DNA of 24,167 nucleotides from an uncultured Eggerthella sp. (GTDB taxonomy: Bacteria; Actinomycetota; Coriobacteriia; Coriobacteriales; Eggerthellaceae): assembly GCA_902464295.1 (NCBI GenBank), contig CABQIW010000029.1, positions 1 to 24,167 of the forward strand, written 5' to 3'. The notes under the pieces were generated by a model. The model was given only the letters and a program-made list of their open reading frames with translations, had not been told where the DNA came from and did not search any database. This document shows positions 1 through 8,054 of the stretch, piece by piece. The position numbers were made by a program, and so were the translations under genes. Each line of letters starts with the position of its first letter. The stretch's first letter is position 1.

Positions 1-2424
1 ATCGGCGTGGAGACCGGCGGCTCGAACGTGCAGTTCGCCATCAACCCCGAAAACGGCCGCATGATCGTGATCGAGATGAACCCGCGTGTGTCGCGTTCTT
101 CGGCACTCGCTTCGAAGGCGACCGGCTTTCCTATCGCGAAAGCGGCAGCAAAGCTAGCCGTGGGCTACACGCTCGACGAGATCATGAACGATATCACACG
201 CGTTACGCCCGCCTGCTTCGAGCCTTCCATCGATTACTGCGTGGTGAAGGTGCCGCGCTTCGCATTCGAGAAGTTCCAAGGCGCCGATGATACGCTTACC
301 ACCCGCATGAAAGCAGTGGGCGAAGTGATGGCGATCGGCCGCACCTTCGAAGAGGCGCTCGCCAAAGCACTGCGCAGTTTGGAGGATGGTCATATCGGTC
401 TGGCTCCTACCCGCAAAGAGGCTACCGCGTATGCTCAGATGAGCGACGTGGAACTGGAAGCCGAGATCGCACGCCCGAGCGCCGAGCGCATCTTCCACGT
501 GGCCGAAGGCTTTCGCCGCGGGCTTACCGCAACGCGCATTCACGAACTTTCAGGCATCGATCCATTCTTCTTGGGGTGCATCGCCGATATGGTGCGCATG
601 CAGGAAAATCTGCGCGACCTGAAGCTGGAAGACCTGGATGCCGAGGCCCTTCGCCTGCTCAAGCAAGAAGGTATGAGCGATGCGCTCATCGCTGAACTGA
701 CTGGTGCGACGGAAGAGACCGTGCGCGCTTGCCGCAAGATCTTAGGCGTGCTGCCCGCATTCAAGACCGTGGATACCTGCGCCGCCGAATTCGCGAGCAC
801 CACCTCGTATCACTACAAGACCTACGATGCGGCAGAGACTGAACTCGCACCGAAGGAGCGTAAGCGCATCATCATCTTGGGCGCAGGCCCCAACCGCATC
901 GGGCAGGGCATCGAATTCGACTACTGCTGCGTACAGGCGAGCTACGCGTTGGCGGCTGATGGCTACGAGACCATCATGATCAACTGCAACCCCGAAACCG
1001 TTTCGACCGACTACGATACCTCCGACATGCTCTTCTTCGAGCCGCTCACCTTCGAAGACGTGATGGATGTAGTCGAGGCGGTCGACCCTGATGGTGTGAT
1101 CTTGACGCTAGGCGGCCAAACACCGCTGAAGCTTGCCAGTGCGCTTCAGGCAGCAGGCGTTCCGATCATCGGCACAACACCAGCCTCGATCGATCTGGCT
1201 GAAGACCGCGATCTGTTCTCGAACATCCTTGATGAGCTGGGGATCTCCTACCCTGCCGCAGGCATGGCATCAACCTACGAGCAGGCGTGCCGCGTGGCAG
1301 AGCACATCGGATTCCCGCTGCTCGTGCGTCCCAGCTACGTGCTGGGAGGACGCGGCATGGCCATCGTCTACGATGCGAACCAGCTTGAGACCTACATGAC
1401 CCAAGCCGCGCAGATCTCTCCCGATCACCCGATCTATCTCGATAAATTCCTAGAAGGCGCGATCGAGGTCGATCTTGATGCCCTCTGCGATGGAACCGAT
1501 GTCTACATTGGCGGCGTGATGGAGCATATTGAAATGGCTGGCATCCACTCCGGCGATTCGGCCTGCGTCATTCCGCCCTACTCGCTTTCCGAAGGCATCG
1601 TGAACACGCTACAAGACATTGCCGCGAAGCTCGCGCTGCGCTTGGGCGTAAAAGGGCTCTTAAACATCCAGTTCGCGATCAAAGACCAGGTAGTTTATGT
1701 GATCGAAGCGAACCCGCGCGCAAGCCGCACGGTGCCGTTCGTCTCGAAGGCAACGGGCGTTCCACTGGCGAAGGCTGCTGCGCGCATCATGGCAGGAGAA
1801 AAGCTTGCCCGCCTGGGGCTGCCTGCGCATAAAGCCGACCCCGACTATTATTGCGTGAAGGAAGCCGTGATGCCGTGGGGCCGTTTCCCCGGTGCGCGCG
1901 TGATCTTAGGGCCTGAGATGAAATCGACTGGCGAAGTGATGGGCATTGCGCCCACCGTGCCGGCAGCTTACGCGAAGACCCAGTTCGCGATCGACTACGC
2001 GATGCCCGAAGGCGGTCTTGCGTTCGTGAGCGTCAACGACGGCGATAAGCGCGCGATCGTCTCGCTCATTCGCGATGTTGAGCGCATGGGATTTGGCATC
2101 GTGGCCACGCAAGGCACGGCGAAAGTGCTGCGCGCTTCGGGCATCGATTGCTTGGAAGTTTCCAAGATTCACGAAGCCGACGCGGCAGATGGCGAAGGTG
2201 AACGCCCCAGTGCGCTTGATCTGATTCGCGACGGGAAGATCTCGCTCATCATCAACACGCCCTTCGGCACCGCCACGCGCTCTGATGGCTATGAGATTCG
2301 AAGCGCAGCCGTGCGCCACGGCATCTGCCATACGACCACGCTTGCTGGTGCGCAGGCGATGATCGCTGGCATGGAGGCAGCGCGCCAAGGGGCGGTGGGC
2401 GTGATCGCCCTCCAAGATCTCTAG
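1..2424 (+). CDS. carB: Carbamoyl-phosphate synthase large subunit, 5'-truncated by the window edge
   Basis: The reading frame is open from base 1, so the gene begins outside the window. About 807 residues are present against the usual roughly 1070, so about the first 270-280 are missing. CarB makes carbamoyl phosphate from bicarbonate, ATP and ammonia supplied by CarA, feeding pyrimidine and arginine synthesis. The visible part starts inside the carboxy-phosphate ATP-grasp domain (ETGGSNVQFA, then IEMNPRVSRSSALASKATG). It continues through the oligomerisation domain, the second ATP-grasp domain (LGAGPNRIGQGIEFDYC, VRPSYVLGGRGM, IEANPRASRTVPFVSKATG) and the C-terminal MGS-like allosteric domain (INTPFGTATRSDGYEIR). 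The two ATP-grasp halves show the expected internal duplication. No frameshift is seen. It ends at TAG 2422-2424. The upstream partner carA would be expected outside the window. Confidence 0.97.
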   Translation: MGVETGGSNVQFAINPENGRMIVIEMNPRVSRSSALASKATGFPIAKAAAKLAVGYTLDEIMNDITRVTPACFEPSIDYCVVKVPRFAFEKFQGADDTLTTRMKAVGEVMAIGRTFEEALAKALRSLEDGHIGLAPTRKEATAYAQMSDVELEAEIARPSAERIFHVAEGFRRGLTATRIHELSGIDPFFLGCIADMVRMQENLRDLKLEDLDAEALRLLKQEGMSDALIAELTGATEETVRACRKILGVLPAFKTVDTCAAEFASTTSYHYKTYDAAETELAPKERKRIIILGAGPNRIGQGIEFDYCCVQASYALAADGYETIMINCNPETVSTDYDTSDMLFFEPLTFEDVMDVVEAVDPDGVILTLGGQTPLKLASALQAAGVPIIGTTPASIDLAEDRDLFSNILDELGISYPAAGMASTYEQACRVAEHIGFPLLVRPSYVLGGRGMAIVYDANQLETYMTQAAQISPDHPIYLDKFLEGAIEVDLDALCDGTDVYIGGVMEHIEMAGIHSGDSACVIPPYSLSEGIVNTLQDIAAKLALRLGVKGLLNIQFAIKDQVVYVIEANPRASRTVPFVSKATGVPLAKAAARIMAGEKLARLGLPAHKADPDYYCVKEAVMPWGRFPGARVILGPEMKSTGEVMGIAPTVPAAYAKTQFAIDYAMPEGGLAFVSVNDGDKRAIVSLIRDVERMGFGIVATQGTAKVLRASGIDCLEVSKIHEADAADGEGERPSALDLIRDGKISLIINTPFGTATRSDGYEIRSAAVRHGICHTTTLAGAQAMIAGMEAARQGAVGVIALQDL

Positions 2425-2444
2425 CATTGAAGTCACGCAACACC

Positions 2445-2476
2445 AGAGTGGCGAAGGTAGTGAGGCACAAAGTGAC
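2445..2476 (+). repeat. Left arm of a large intergenic inverted repeat
   Basis: The 32 bases from AGAGTGGCGAAGG to AAAGTGAC match the reverse complement of 2569-2601 with a few mismatches and one indel. The arms are separated by 92 bases. The element lies in the 303-bp gap between carB and dapF, which holds no convincing gene. A transcript across it could form a long hairpin and might end carB transcription, but there is no clean T-tract after either arm. The inner part (GTGAGG...GTGAC) is related to the repeats at 21277-21303 and 24017-24043. Confidence 0.75.
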
Positions 2477-2568
2477 CCGTTTCCCTGTTCGCGAACCAGC
2501 TAACGCTGCTTCGCTCATGCGTCACTGCTTTTCTCGGGTTTTATTAAAATGAATTTGGTCGGAAAAGA

Positions 2569-2601
2569 GTCACTTTGCTACCTCACTGCCTTCGCCACTC
2601 T
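2569..2601 (-). repeat. Right arm of the carB-dapF inverted repeat
   Basis: This is the reverse complement of 2445-2476 with a few differences, and it closes a 157-bp element. Read on the - strand it contains GTGAGGTAGCAAAGTGACTC. That aligns at about 19 of 23 positions with GTGAGGCAACGAGGTGACTC at 24018-24037, so the pair belongs to a dispersed intergenic repeat family in this genome. Confidence 0.75.
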
Positions 2602-2727
2602 TCATAGTTGAAAGTGCCACATATTCGCAGATTTTTTCGTTCTCTAAACATTCTCGAAATATTACGCGCGTAGGCTAAGGATAGATAAGCCCCATGCGCT
2701 TCGATAAATGAGAGAGAGGGAGCGAGC

Positions 2728-3693
2728 ATGGCAACCTATCCGTTCTGGAAACTTCATGGCCTCGGCAACGACTTCGTGTTCTTTGACGCTATGGAAAAGG
2801 AGCTCGAACTTTCCACCGCCGAGGTTGCGGCGCTGTGCGATCGCCACACCGGCATCGGTGGCGATGGCGTGATCGTAGTGAAGCCTTCTCCGCGCAGTGA
2901 ATGCGCAGGTTATATGCACTATATCAACGCAGATGGATCGCTCGCGCAGATGTGCGGGAACGGCGTGCGCTGCTTCGCGAAATTCCTTGTCGACCATGGC
3001 TACGTGAGCGCAGAAAGCGGCTCATTCGTAGCCGATACGCTCGCTGGCCCGAAGCCCATCACGTTCACGGTCGACGCCGAGAACAAGCTTGCGACCGCAA
3101 CGGTCGATATGGATACCCCTATCCTCGAAGCCGCGCTCATTCCCGTCGCGCCGAACGCTGAAACCTCACCAACCACACACGCAGATGCCTGCGCGATCGA
3201 TGCTGAAGCCATCGTGGTTCAAACGATCGAATCACCCTGGGGTGCCTTCACCTTCGCTTGTGTGAGCATGGGAAACCCTCATGCCGTGTGCTTCCTCGAC
3301 GAAGAAACGCTCGCAGCACTTCCCGATGAATGCTTCACAGACACGCCCCGTTCGCTCAGAACCTTCGATGTTGCCCGTGTGGGCTCGTTCTTCGAGGCTC
3401 ATGAGTTCTTCCCCGAGAAGACCAATGTCGAATTCGCCGTGGTCGAAGATGCACGCAACATCTCGATGCGCGTATTCGAACGTGGTTGCGGCGAGACTCA
3501 CGCTTGCGGCACGGGTGCCTGCGCGACCCAGGTTGCCGCACACCTTTTAGGCAAGACAGAATCCGCTGCCGACCTGCATCTGCTTGGCGGTGTGCTTCAT
3601 ATCGCCCTTGAAGGCGGTCACGTGATCATGACCGGTCCCGCCGCGACGAGCTTCAGCGGCACTGTAGATCCCAAGGAGCTGATCGCATGGTAA
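2728..3693 (+). CDS. dapF: Diaminopimelate epimerase
   Basis: DapF interconverts LL- and meso-diaminopimelate in the cytoplasm, for lysine and peptidoglycan synthesis. It uses two catalytic cysteines in a cofactor-free racemisation. Both are visible: Cys76 in NADGSLAQMCGNGVRC and Cys260 in ERGCGETHACGTGACA. The N-terminus carries the family hallmark FWKLHGLGNDF. At 321 residues it is longer than the usual 270-285. The extra length sits mostly around residues 138-165, an Ala/Thr-rich loop, between the two homologous half-domains. The ATG at 2728 follows a purine-rich GAGAGAGGGAGCGAG. An LL-diaminopimelate aminotransferase follows downstream, which makes exactly the substrate of this enzyme, so the pair forms the last steps of the DapL variant of the lysine pathway. 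Confidence 0.96.
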   Translation: MATYPFWKLHGLGNDFVFFDAMEKELELSTAEVAALCDRHTGIGGDGVIVVKPSPRSECAGYMHYINADGSLAQMCGNGVRCFAKFLVDHGYVSAESGSFVADTLAGPKPITFTVDAENKLATATVDMDTPILEAALIPVAPNAETSPTTHADACAIDAEAIVVQTIESPWGAFTFACVSMGNPHAVCFLDEETLAALPDECFTDTPRSLRTFDVARVGSFFEAHEFFPEKTNVEFAVVEDARNISMRVFERGCGETHACGTGACATQVAAHLLGKTESAADLHLLGGVLHIALEGGHVIMTGPAATSFSGTVDPKELIAW

Positions 3694-3824
3694 CCAGCAG
3701 AAAGCTTCAAAAGCTCGAACGTCAGTGCGGCACCGTAAACATGATGAACGCACGCAAGGGAGTTAACAACAATCAAAAGCACAAACCCATGCAAGTTACC
3801 CACAAACGTCGCCCCGCCCAATAA
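3687..3824 (+). CDS. Possible small basic protein, 45 aa, overlapping the dapF stop
   Basis: An ATG at 3687 overlaps the dapF stop (ATGGTAA) in another frame. It is preceded by a good ribosome binding site (AAGGAG, about 8 bases upstream) that lies inside dapF. It runs 45 codons to TAA 3822-3824 and fills most of the 172-bp gap before dapL. The product would be strongly basic (MVTSRKLQKLER at the start, HKRRPAQ at the end) with only one acidic residue. I do not recognise a family. The overlap and ribosome site suggest translational coupling. The alternative is a chance ORF or a leader peptide. Conservation in relatives would decide. Confidence 0.35.
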   Translation: MVTSRKLQKLERQCGTVNMMNARKGVNNNQKHKPMQVTHKRRPAQ

Positions 3825-3865
3825 GGCGCCCTCTGCCACCAGCCCACCTCAACAAAAGGAGCCCC

Positions 3866-5023
3866 ATGCAAACTGCTGAATGCCTGAACCACCTTGCCCC
3901 CTACCTGTTCGCCCAGATCGATGCAAAGAAAGCAGCCCTTACCGAACAGGGTATCGATGTGATCTCGCTCGGGATCGGCGACCCCGATATGCCTACACCT
4001 GAACACATCGTCGATGCTATGGCTGAGGCCATCCGCAACCCCACGAACCACCAGTATCCCGATTACGCCGGTTCGCTCGCCTATCGTCAGGCCTGCGCCG
4101 ATTACATGAAGCGCAAGTTCGACGTGACGCTCGATCCGAAGACCGAAGTGCTCGCGCTCATCGGCAGCAAGGAAGGCATCGCACACCTACACACCGCCTT
4201 CGTGAACCCAGGCGACTACGTGCTCGCACCTGCCATCGGCTACCCCGTCTATTCTGGTGGGGCCACGCTGCAGAGCGCCAATACCTATTTCATGCCCATG
4301 AACAAGGAAAACGGCTTCCTGGCTGACTTCGATCACATCCCAGAAGAGGTGCTCGAGCGCGCAAAGATCATGTTCTTGAGCTATCCGAACAATCCCACGG
4401 GCGCCTGCGCAACGCCTGAATACTTCGACAAGGCTATCGCGTTCTGCCGCGAACACGACATCCTGCTCGCGCACGACAACGCCTACTGCGATATCTGCTA
4501 CGACGGCTACGAAGCCCCCTCCATCCTCCAGCGCCCGCACGCCATGGACTGCTGCATCGAGTTCTTCAGCTTAAGCAAGTCCTACAACATGACCGGTTGG
4601 CGTATCGGGTTCGCATGCGGTAACCCGAAAGCCATCGAGGCGTTGGGTACCGTGAAGAACAACCTTGATTCTGGCCAGTTCACTGCCATTCAAGATGCAG
4701 CTATCGTAGCGCTCACGGGTCCGCAGACCTGCGTCGAAGAGATGTGCGCGCTCTACCAGAAGCGCCGCGACCTGGTGGTAGATGCCCTGCGTGCGATCGG
4801 CGTGGAGTGCGAAGCACCGAAGGCCACCATCTATGTGTGGGCGAAGGTACCCGAAGGCGAAACATCCGAATCCTTCGCCACCAAACTGCTCGAAGAAGCG
4901 CATGTAGTGGTCACACCGGGCAACGGCTACGGTCCTGAAGGCGAAGGCTACATCCGCATTTCGCTCACCACGCCCGACGATCGCCTGCTCGAAGCGGTCG
5001 ATCGCATCAAGCAGCTGGTGTAG
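3866..5023 (+). CDS. dapL: LL-diaminopimelate aminotransferase (PLP class I/II)
   Basis: A fold-type I PLP aminotransferase of 385 residues. DapL converts tetrahydrodipicolinate plus glutamate directly to LL-diaminopimelate and 2-oxoglutarate, bypassing acylated intermediates. Visible features are GIGDPDMPTPEHIV near residue 36, LSYPNNPTGA (171-180), the aspartate of AHDNAYCDICYDG, and the PLP lysine Lys238 in SLSKSYNMTGWRIGF. The arginine of YIRISL near the C-terminus would bind the substrate carboxylate. The start is ATG 3866, eight bases after AAAAGGAG. The specific function rests on the family resemblance and on the position just downstream of dapF. A broader-specificity aspartate/alanine-type aminotransferase is the alternative. 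A terminator hairpin follows. Confidence 0.85.
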   Translation: MQTAECLNHLAPYLFAQIDAKKAALTEQGIDVISLGIGDPDMPTPEHIVDAMAEAIRNPTNHQYPDYAGSLAYRQACADYMKRKFDVTLDPKTEVLALIGSKEGIAHLHTAFVNPGDYVLAPAIGYPVYSGGATLQSANTYFMPMNKENGFLADFDHIPEEVLERAKIMFLSYPNNPTGACATPEYFDKAIAFCREHDILLAHDNAYCDICYDGYEAPSILQRPHAMDCCIEFFSLSKSYNMTGWRIGFACGNPKAIEALGTVKNNLDSGQFTAIQDAAIVALTGPQTCVEEMCALYQKRRDLVVDALRAIGVECEAPKATIYVWAKVPEGETSESFATKLLEEAHVVVTPGNGYGPEGEGYIRISLTTPDDRLLEAVDRIKQLV

Positions 5024-5028
5024 ATCCC

Positions 5029-5062
5029 GAAAGCCCGTGCAGCTCGTGCGGGCTTTCTTTAT
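5029..5062 (+). terminator. Rho-independent terminator after dapL
   Basis: GAAAGCCCG (5029-5037) pairs perfectly with CGGGCTTTC (5049-5057), with further pairing inside and a short loop, followed by TTTAT. It starts six bases after the dapL stop and should end the dapF-dapL transcript before purF. Confidence 0.8.
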
Positions 5063-5170
5063 GTCTGCGGCCTGCGCGGCTTGCCCCGCGAACAACACGC
5101 ATGCTTCGCCCGCGCAAACCGCCGTTCTGATCGCCTCTTCAAACTAACCCTCGTAAGAAAACAGGAACCT

Positions 5171-6730
5171 ATGATGCCTAAGCTGAAACCGTCTTTTTGC
5201 CCTGCCTCCGAGTCCAGCACCCCTTGCACGCCCTGCTCTAAAAGCCCAGACGATGCGCTTCATGAAGCCTGTGGCGTATTCGGCATCTGGGCACCCGACG
5301 CGGATGTTGCGCGTCTCACCTTCTTCGGTCTTCAAGCGCTGCAGCACCGCGGGCAAGAATCTGCTGGCATCGCAGTGAGCAATGGTACAGCCCTCACCTG
5401 CGAGAAAGGGCTTGGTCTAGCGCGTGAGGTGTTCGACGACACGACCATCGCAGCACTGCAAGGACAAGCTGGCGTCGGGCACGTGCGCTACTCCACCAGC
5501 GGCAAAGATCCGGACATCAGCCTTCAGATGGCTCAGCCGCTCGTTGCGCTCGATGAGACGGGTGGATTCGCGCTCGCCCACAATGGCACGCTCACCAATA
5601 CGGCCGACCTGCTCGAATCGATGGGTGGTGGTCAAGAGACAAGCAGCCTGAACGGAGTTTGCACCACCAGCACCGCTGTAAGCGATACCCAGATCGCAAC
5701 CGATTTCATTGCCCATTTCGCGCGCGAGACCAAAAGCCTTGAGAGCGCGCTCGAGCGCTTCATGCATACCGCACAAGGGGCATACTCGATCGTGATCCTT
5801 GCCCCCGATGCGCTCTATGCGCTGCGCGACTTCTCGGGCATCCGCCCCCTTTGCTTGGGCGAACTTCCCAGCAAAGGCGGTTTTACCATCGCGAGCGAAA
5901 CCTGCGCATTCGACCTGGTAGGCGCTACCTACTTGCGCGACATCGCTCCCGGCGAACTCGTGCGCATCGATAGCGCTGGCATCCATTCCAAGAAGATCGC
6001 TAACGAACATCCGCACCTCTGCGCGCGACCGGCGCAGTGCCTCTTCGAATACGTTTATTTCGCGCGTCCTGATTCGGTGATCGACAGCGCGAACGTCTAT
6101 CGTGCCCGCGAGGCCATGGGCAGGCGCCTCTTCCACGAAGCGCCGGTGGAAGCAGACATCGTGATCGGCGTGCCCGATTCAGGCATTCCCGCGGCCATCG
6201 GCTACGCGCGAGAGAGCGGCGTGGTGTATTCAGAGGGCCTGATCAAGAATCGCTATGTCGATCGCACGTTCATCGAGCCCACCCAAGAATTGCGCGAACA
6301 GGGCATTCGCATCAAGCTGAATCCGCTTCATTACGCCGTGCGCAATCGCCGCATCATCGTGGTGGACGATTCGATCGTGCGTGGCAGCACCTCCAAGCAA
6401 CTCGTGCAGATGCTGCGCAACGCTGGAGCCGCCGAAGTTCACTTGCGCATCACTTCGCCCGCTATCGTGTGGCCATGCTTCCTAGGGATCAATACCGACA
6501 CGCAAGGACAGCTGATTGCGGCAACGCAATCGGTCGAGGAGATATGCGATTACATCGGCGCTGATTCGCTCGCCTATCTTTCTCTGGAAGGGTTGAAATC
6601 GTGCATCTACGCTGAACATCCGCAGTATTGCACGGCCTGCTTTGACGGCAACTACCCCATGCCGAAGCCCAACCCACTCCACGCCGATGCCTTCCTCCCC
6701 GGCTACGAACCCATCTGGAATAACGACTAG
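5171..6730 (+). CDS. purF: Amidophosphoribosyltransferase, with a long N-terminal propeptide
   Basis: PurF catalyses the first committed step of purine synthesis: PRPP plus glutamine to phosphoribosylamine. The N-terminal Ntn glutaminase begins at the Cys of HEACGVFGIW, which becomes the catalytic N-terminus after propeptide removal. Starting at ATG 5171, after AGGAACCT, the propeptide is 33 residues and the nucleophile is Cys34. An open frame reaches upstream to ATG 5081, but that part abuts the dapL terminator and is rejected. The PRPP-binding loop is IIVVDDSIVRGSTSK. Cysteines matching the four [4Fe-4S] ligands of the Bacillus-type enzyme appear in AQCLFEYVYFARPDS, VWPCFLGIN and QYCTACFDG, so this is probably the oxygen-sensitive Fe-S form. 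The stop at 6730 abuts the stop of the convergent next gene. Confidence 0.95.
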   Translation: MMPKLKPSFCPASESSTPCTPCSKSPDDALHEACGVFGIWAPDADVARLTFFGLQALQHRGQESAGIAVSNGTALTCEKGLGLAREVFDDTTIAALQGQAGVGHVRYSTSGKDPDISLQMAQPLVALDETGGFALAHNGTLTNTADLLESMGGGQETSSLNGVCTTSTAVSDTQIATDFIAHFARETKSLESALERFMHTAQGAYSIVILAPDALYALRDFSGIRPLCLGELPSKGGFTIASETCAFDLVGATYLRDIAPGELVRIDSAGIHSKKIANEHPHLCARPAQCLFEYVYFARPDSVIDSANVYRAREAMGRRLFHEAPVEADIVIGVPDSGIPAAIGYARESGVVYSEGLIKNRYVDRTFIEPTQELREQGIRIKLNPLHYAVRNRRIIVVDDSIVRGSTSKQLVQMLRNAGAAEVHLRITSPAIVWPCFLGINTDTQGQLIAATQSVEEICDYIGADSLAYLSLEGLKSCIYAEHPQYCTACFDGNYPMPKPNPLHADAFLPGYEPIWNND

Positions 6731-7804
6731 TTAGGGAATGATGAAGGCGTTTTCAGGAAGCGAGTAGACGATACCCGCCCCATAGAGCTTGCCAAAGATA
6801 TACTTATTGCTGGCCGCTTCTTCGGAGATGTAGATGCGGCCATTGTGATATTCGATACCCTCGCTCATAGGCGGCGCCGAAAGATCCGATACAAGATTGA
6901 TGGAATCGAAGTAGTAGAGCGGCACCTGCTTTCCATTCACAGTAAATGTATCGCCTACTGGCTGTGCGGCCGCAGCGCCACTCCCTCCCTCTTGCTGGGC
7001 AGGTAGTTCAGCCACTGGCGTAGCCGCTTGGTTCACCGGACGATAGGTGAGCAAATGCGAACCCGCAAGGCCATAAGAGGTAGAGAGCACGATATCGCCA
7101 TTGGGCAGTTCGCACACACCCTGCACTTTATCAGGCAACGAATAGACACATGCGGGCGACTGCGCGTAGCCGTAACGCGCTGCCGTATCACCAGGATAGA
7201 CGAAGAGCACGCCCGCATTTTCGCTCCCGTCGGGCGTGGTCAGGTGATGTTGTTCGGGTGCAGCGTAGTTCGGTTCAAGGTGGAACGTTCCCGTGTAGAG
7301 TGCATCGTTCTCGATATTGATGAAAGCCGGCGTGATTTCAAGATCGACCTTATCGATCGCGCGCACGCTTTCACCCTCCCCTGCTCGGGCCAGCGCAGCA
7401 ACATCGAACACAAGATAACCTTCATCGCACGTGAGGAAGGCGAAGTTCTCGGACGTGGTGATACCAGAACCATGCCCCTCGTACGGCGTTCCATCGGGAA
7501 GTTCGGCGGTGAATTTCACTGTCTCGCCGTTCGCATCGCGACGATACAGTGACGAGGGGCCTTCGCTTGAACTATAACCACTGAAAAGCCAGCAATCACC
7601 CTCATCGTAGTAGTCGAGGTCTTGGCAGATAAAGCCATTGCTCACACCAGGAATCGCAAATTCTTCCTGCGCCTTACTGTAAAAAGAACTGTACGCAATG
7701 CGGATATAAAGATTGAAACCGATCAAGACGGCCACCACTACACATACCAAGGTGATGATCACGCCAAGCGCAACCTTCTTTTTCCGTGAGTGCTGGGCAA
7801 CCAT
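6731..7804 (-). CDS. Unrecognised membrane-anchored extracytoplasmic protein, possibly beta-propeller-like
   Basis: The 357-residue product starts with a basic patch (SRKKK) and one strong hydrophobic segment at about residues 11-33, with no lipobox. It is probably anchored in the membrane with the bulk outside the cell. The body is rich in Tyr, Gly and Asp. It has repeated short beta-type stretches such as GVCELPNGDIVLSTSYGL and GIEYHNGRIYISEE, which suggest a propeller or similar all-beta fold. A low-complexity Gly/Ala/Gln linker lies near residues 270-285. I cannot assign a function. The ATG at 7804 follows AGGAG by 8 bases. Its stop abuts the purF stop with no spacer, so the two transcripts must overlap or terminate within each other. 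Confidence 0.85.
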   Translation of the reverse strand: MVAQHSRKKKVALGVIITLVCVVVAVLIGFNLYIRIAYSSFYSKAQEEFAIPGVSNGFICQDLDYYDEGDCWLFSGYSSSEGPSSLYRRDANGETVKFTAELPDGTPYEGHGSGITTSENFAFLTCDEGYLVFDVAALARAGEGESVRAIDKVDLEITPAFINIENDALYTGTFHLEPNYAAPEQHHLTTPDGSENAGVLFVYPGDTAARYGYAQSPACVYSLPDKVQGVCELPNGDIVLSTSYGLAGSHLLTYRPVNQAATPVAELPAQQEGGSGAAAAQPVGDTFTVNGKQVPLYYFDSINLVSDLSAPPMSEGIEYHNGRIYISEEAASNKYIFGKLYGAGIVYSLPENAFIIP

Positions 7805-7960
7805 AGCGTTTCTCCTGATTCACTTGATCAAGACCGATCGCGGGGTCTCGTAGTGTTCGATGCGTGAATCATAAAGCAAAATGAGCGCATCTTCCCAGGC
7901 TGTTGCACTGTTGTAAGCAAACCCCGTGTGCCGTTCACCAAAGATCTTGTGACTCAGAAC

Positions 7961-7989
7961 TTGCACGCTCGGTGTTACTAATTTATCAT
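7961..7989 (+). promoter_or_regulatory. Candidate promoter of the substrate-binding protein gene
   Basis: TATCAT (7984-7989) is a good -10 match. TTGCAC (7961-7966) is a weak -35 at the ideal 17-base spacing. The -10 lies inside the first inverted repeat (7973-7997), as expected for a repressed promoter. Confidence 0.5.
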
Positions 7990-7997
7990 CAGTAACA
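7973..7997. promoter_or_regulatory. Operator copy 1, TGTTAC-N13-GTAACA
   Basis: The perfect 6-bp inverted arms TGTTAC (7973-7978) and GTAACA (7992-7997) are separated by 13 bases. The copy spans the probable -10 element. A G at 7972 extends the left arm to GTGTTAC. It is directly followed by copy 2, and the junction forms the 12-bp palindrome GTAACATGTTAC. Confidence 0.75.
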
Positions 7998-8022
7998 TGT
8001 TACGAATTCTCTCATTGTAACA
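7998..8022. promoter_or_regulatory. Operator copy 2, TGTTAC-N13-GTAACA
   Basis: The same arms and the same 13-base spacer as copy 1, abutting it without a gap (TGTTAC 7998-8003, GTAACA 8017-8022). It would cover the transcription start and early leader. The tandem arrangement suggests cooperative binding. It also shares TGTTACGAATT with the copy in front of the FmdE-like gene. Confidence 0.75.
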
Positions 8023-8054
8023 ACACAGCTAATGAACCAGACGAAAGGCCCTCG

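Noticed and set aside
5081..5170. Upstream extension of purF to ATG 5081
   Set aside because: The added residues are basic and non-conserved, begin right after the dapL terminator and have no good ribosome site, unlike the start at 5171.
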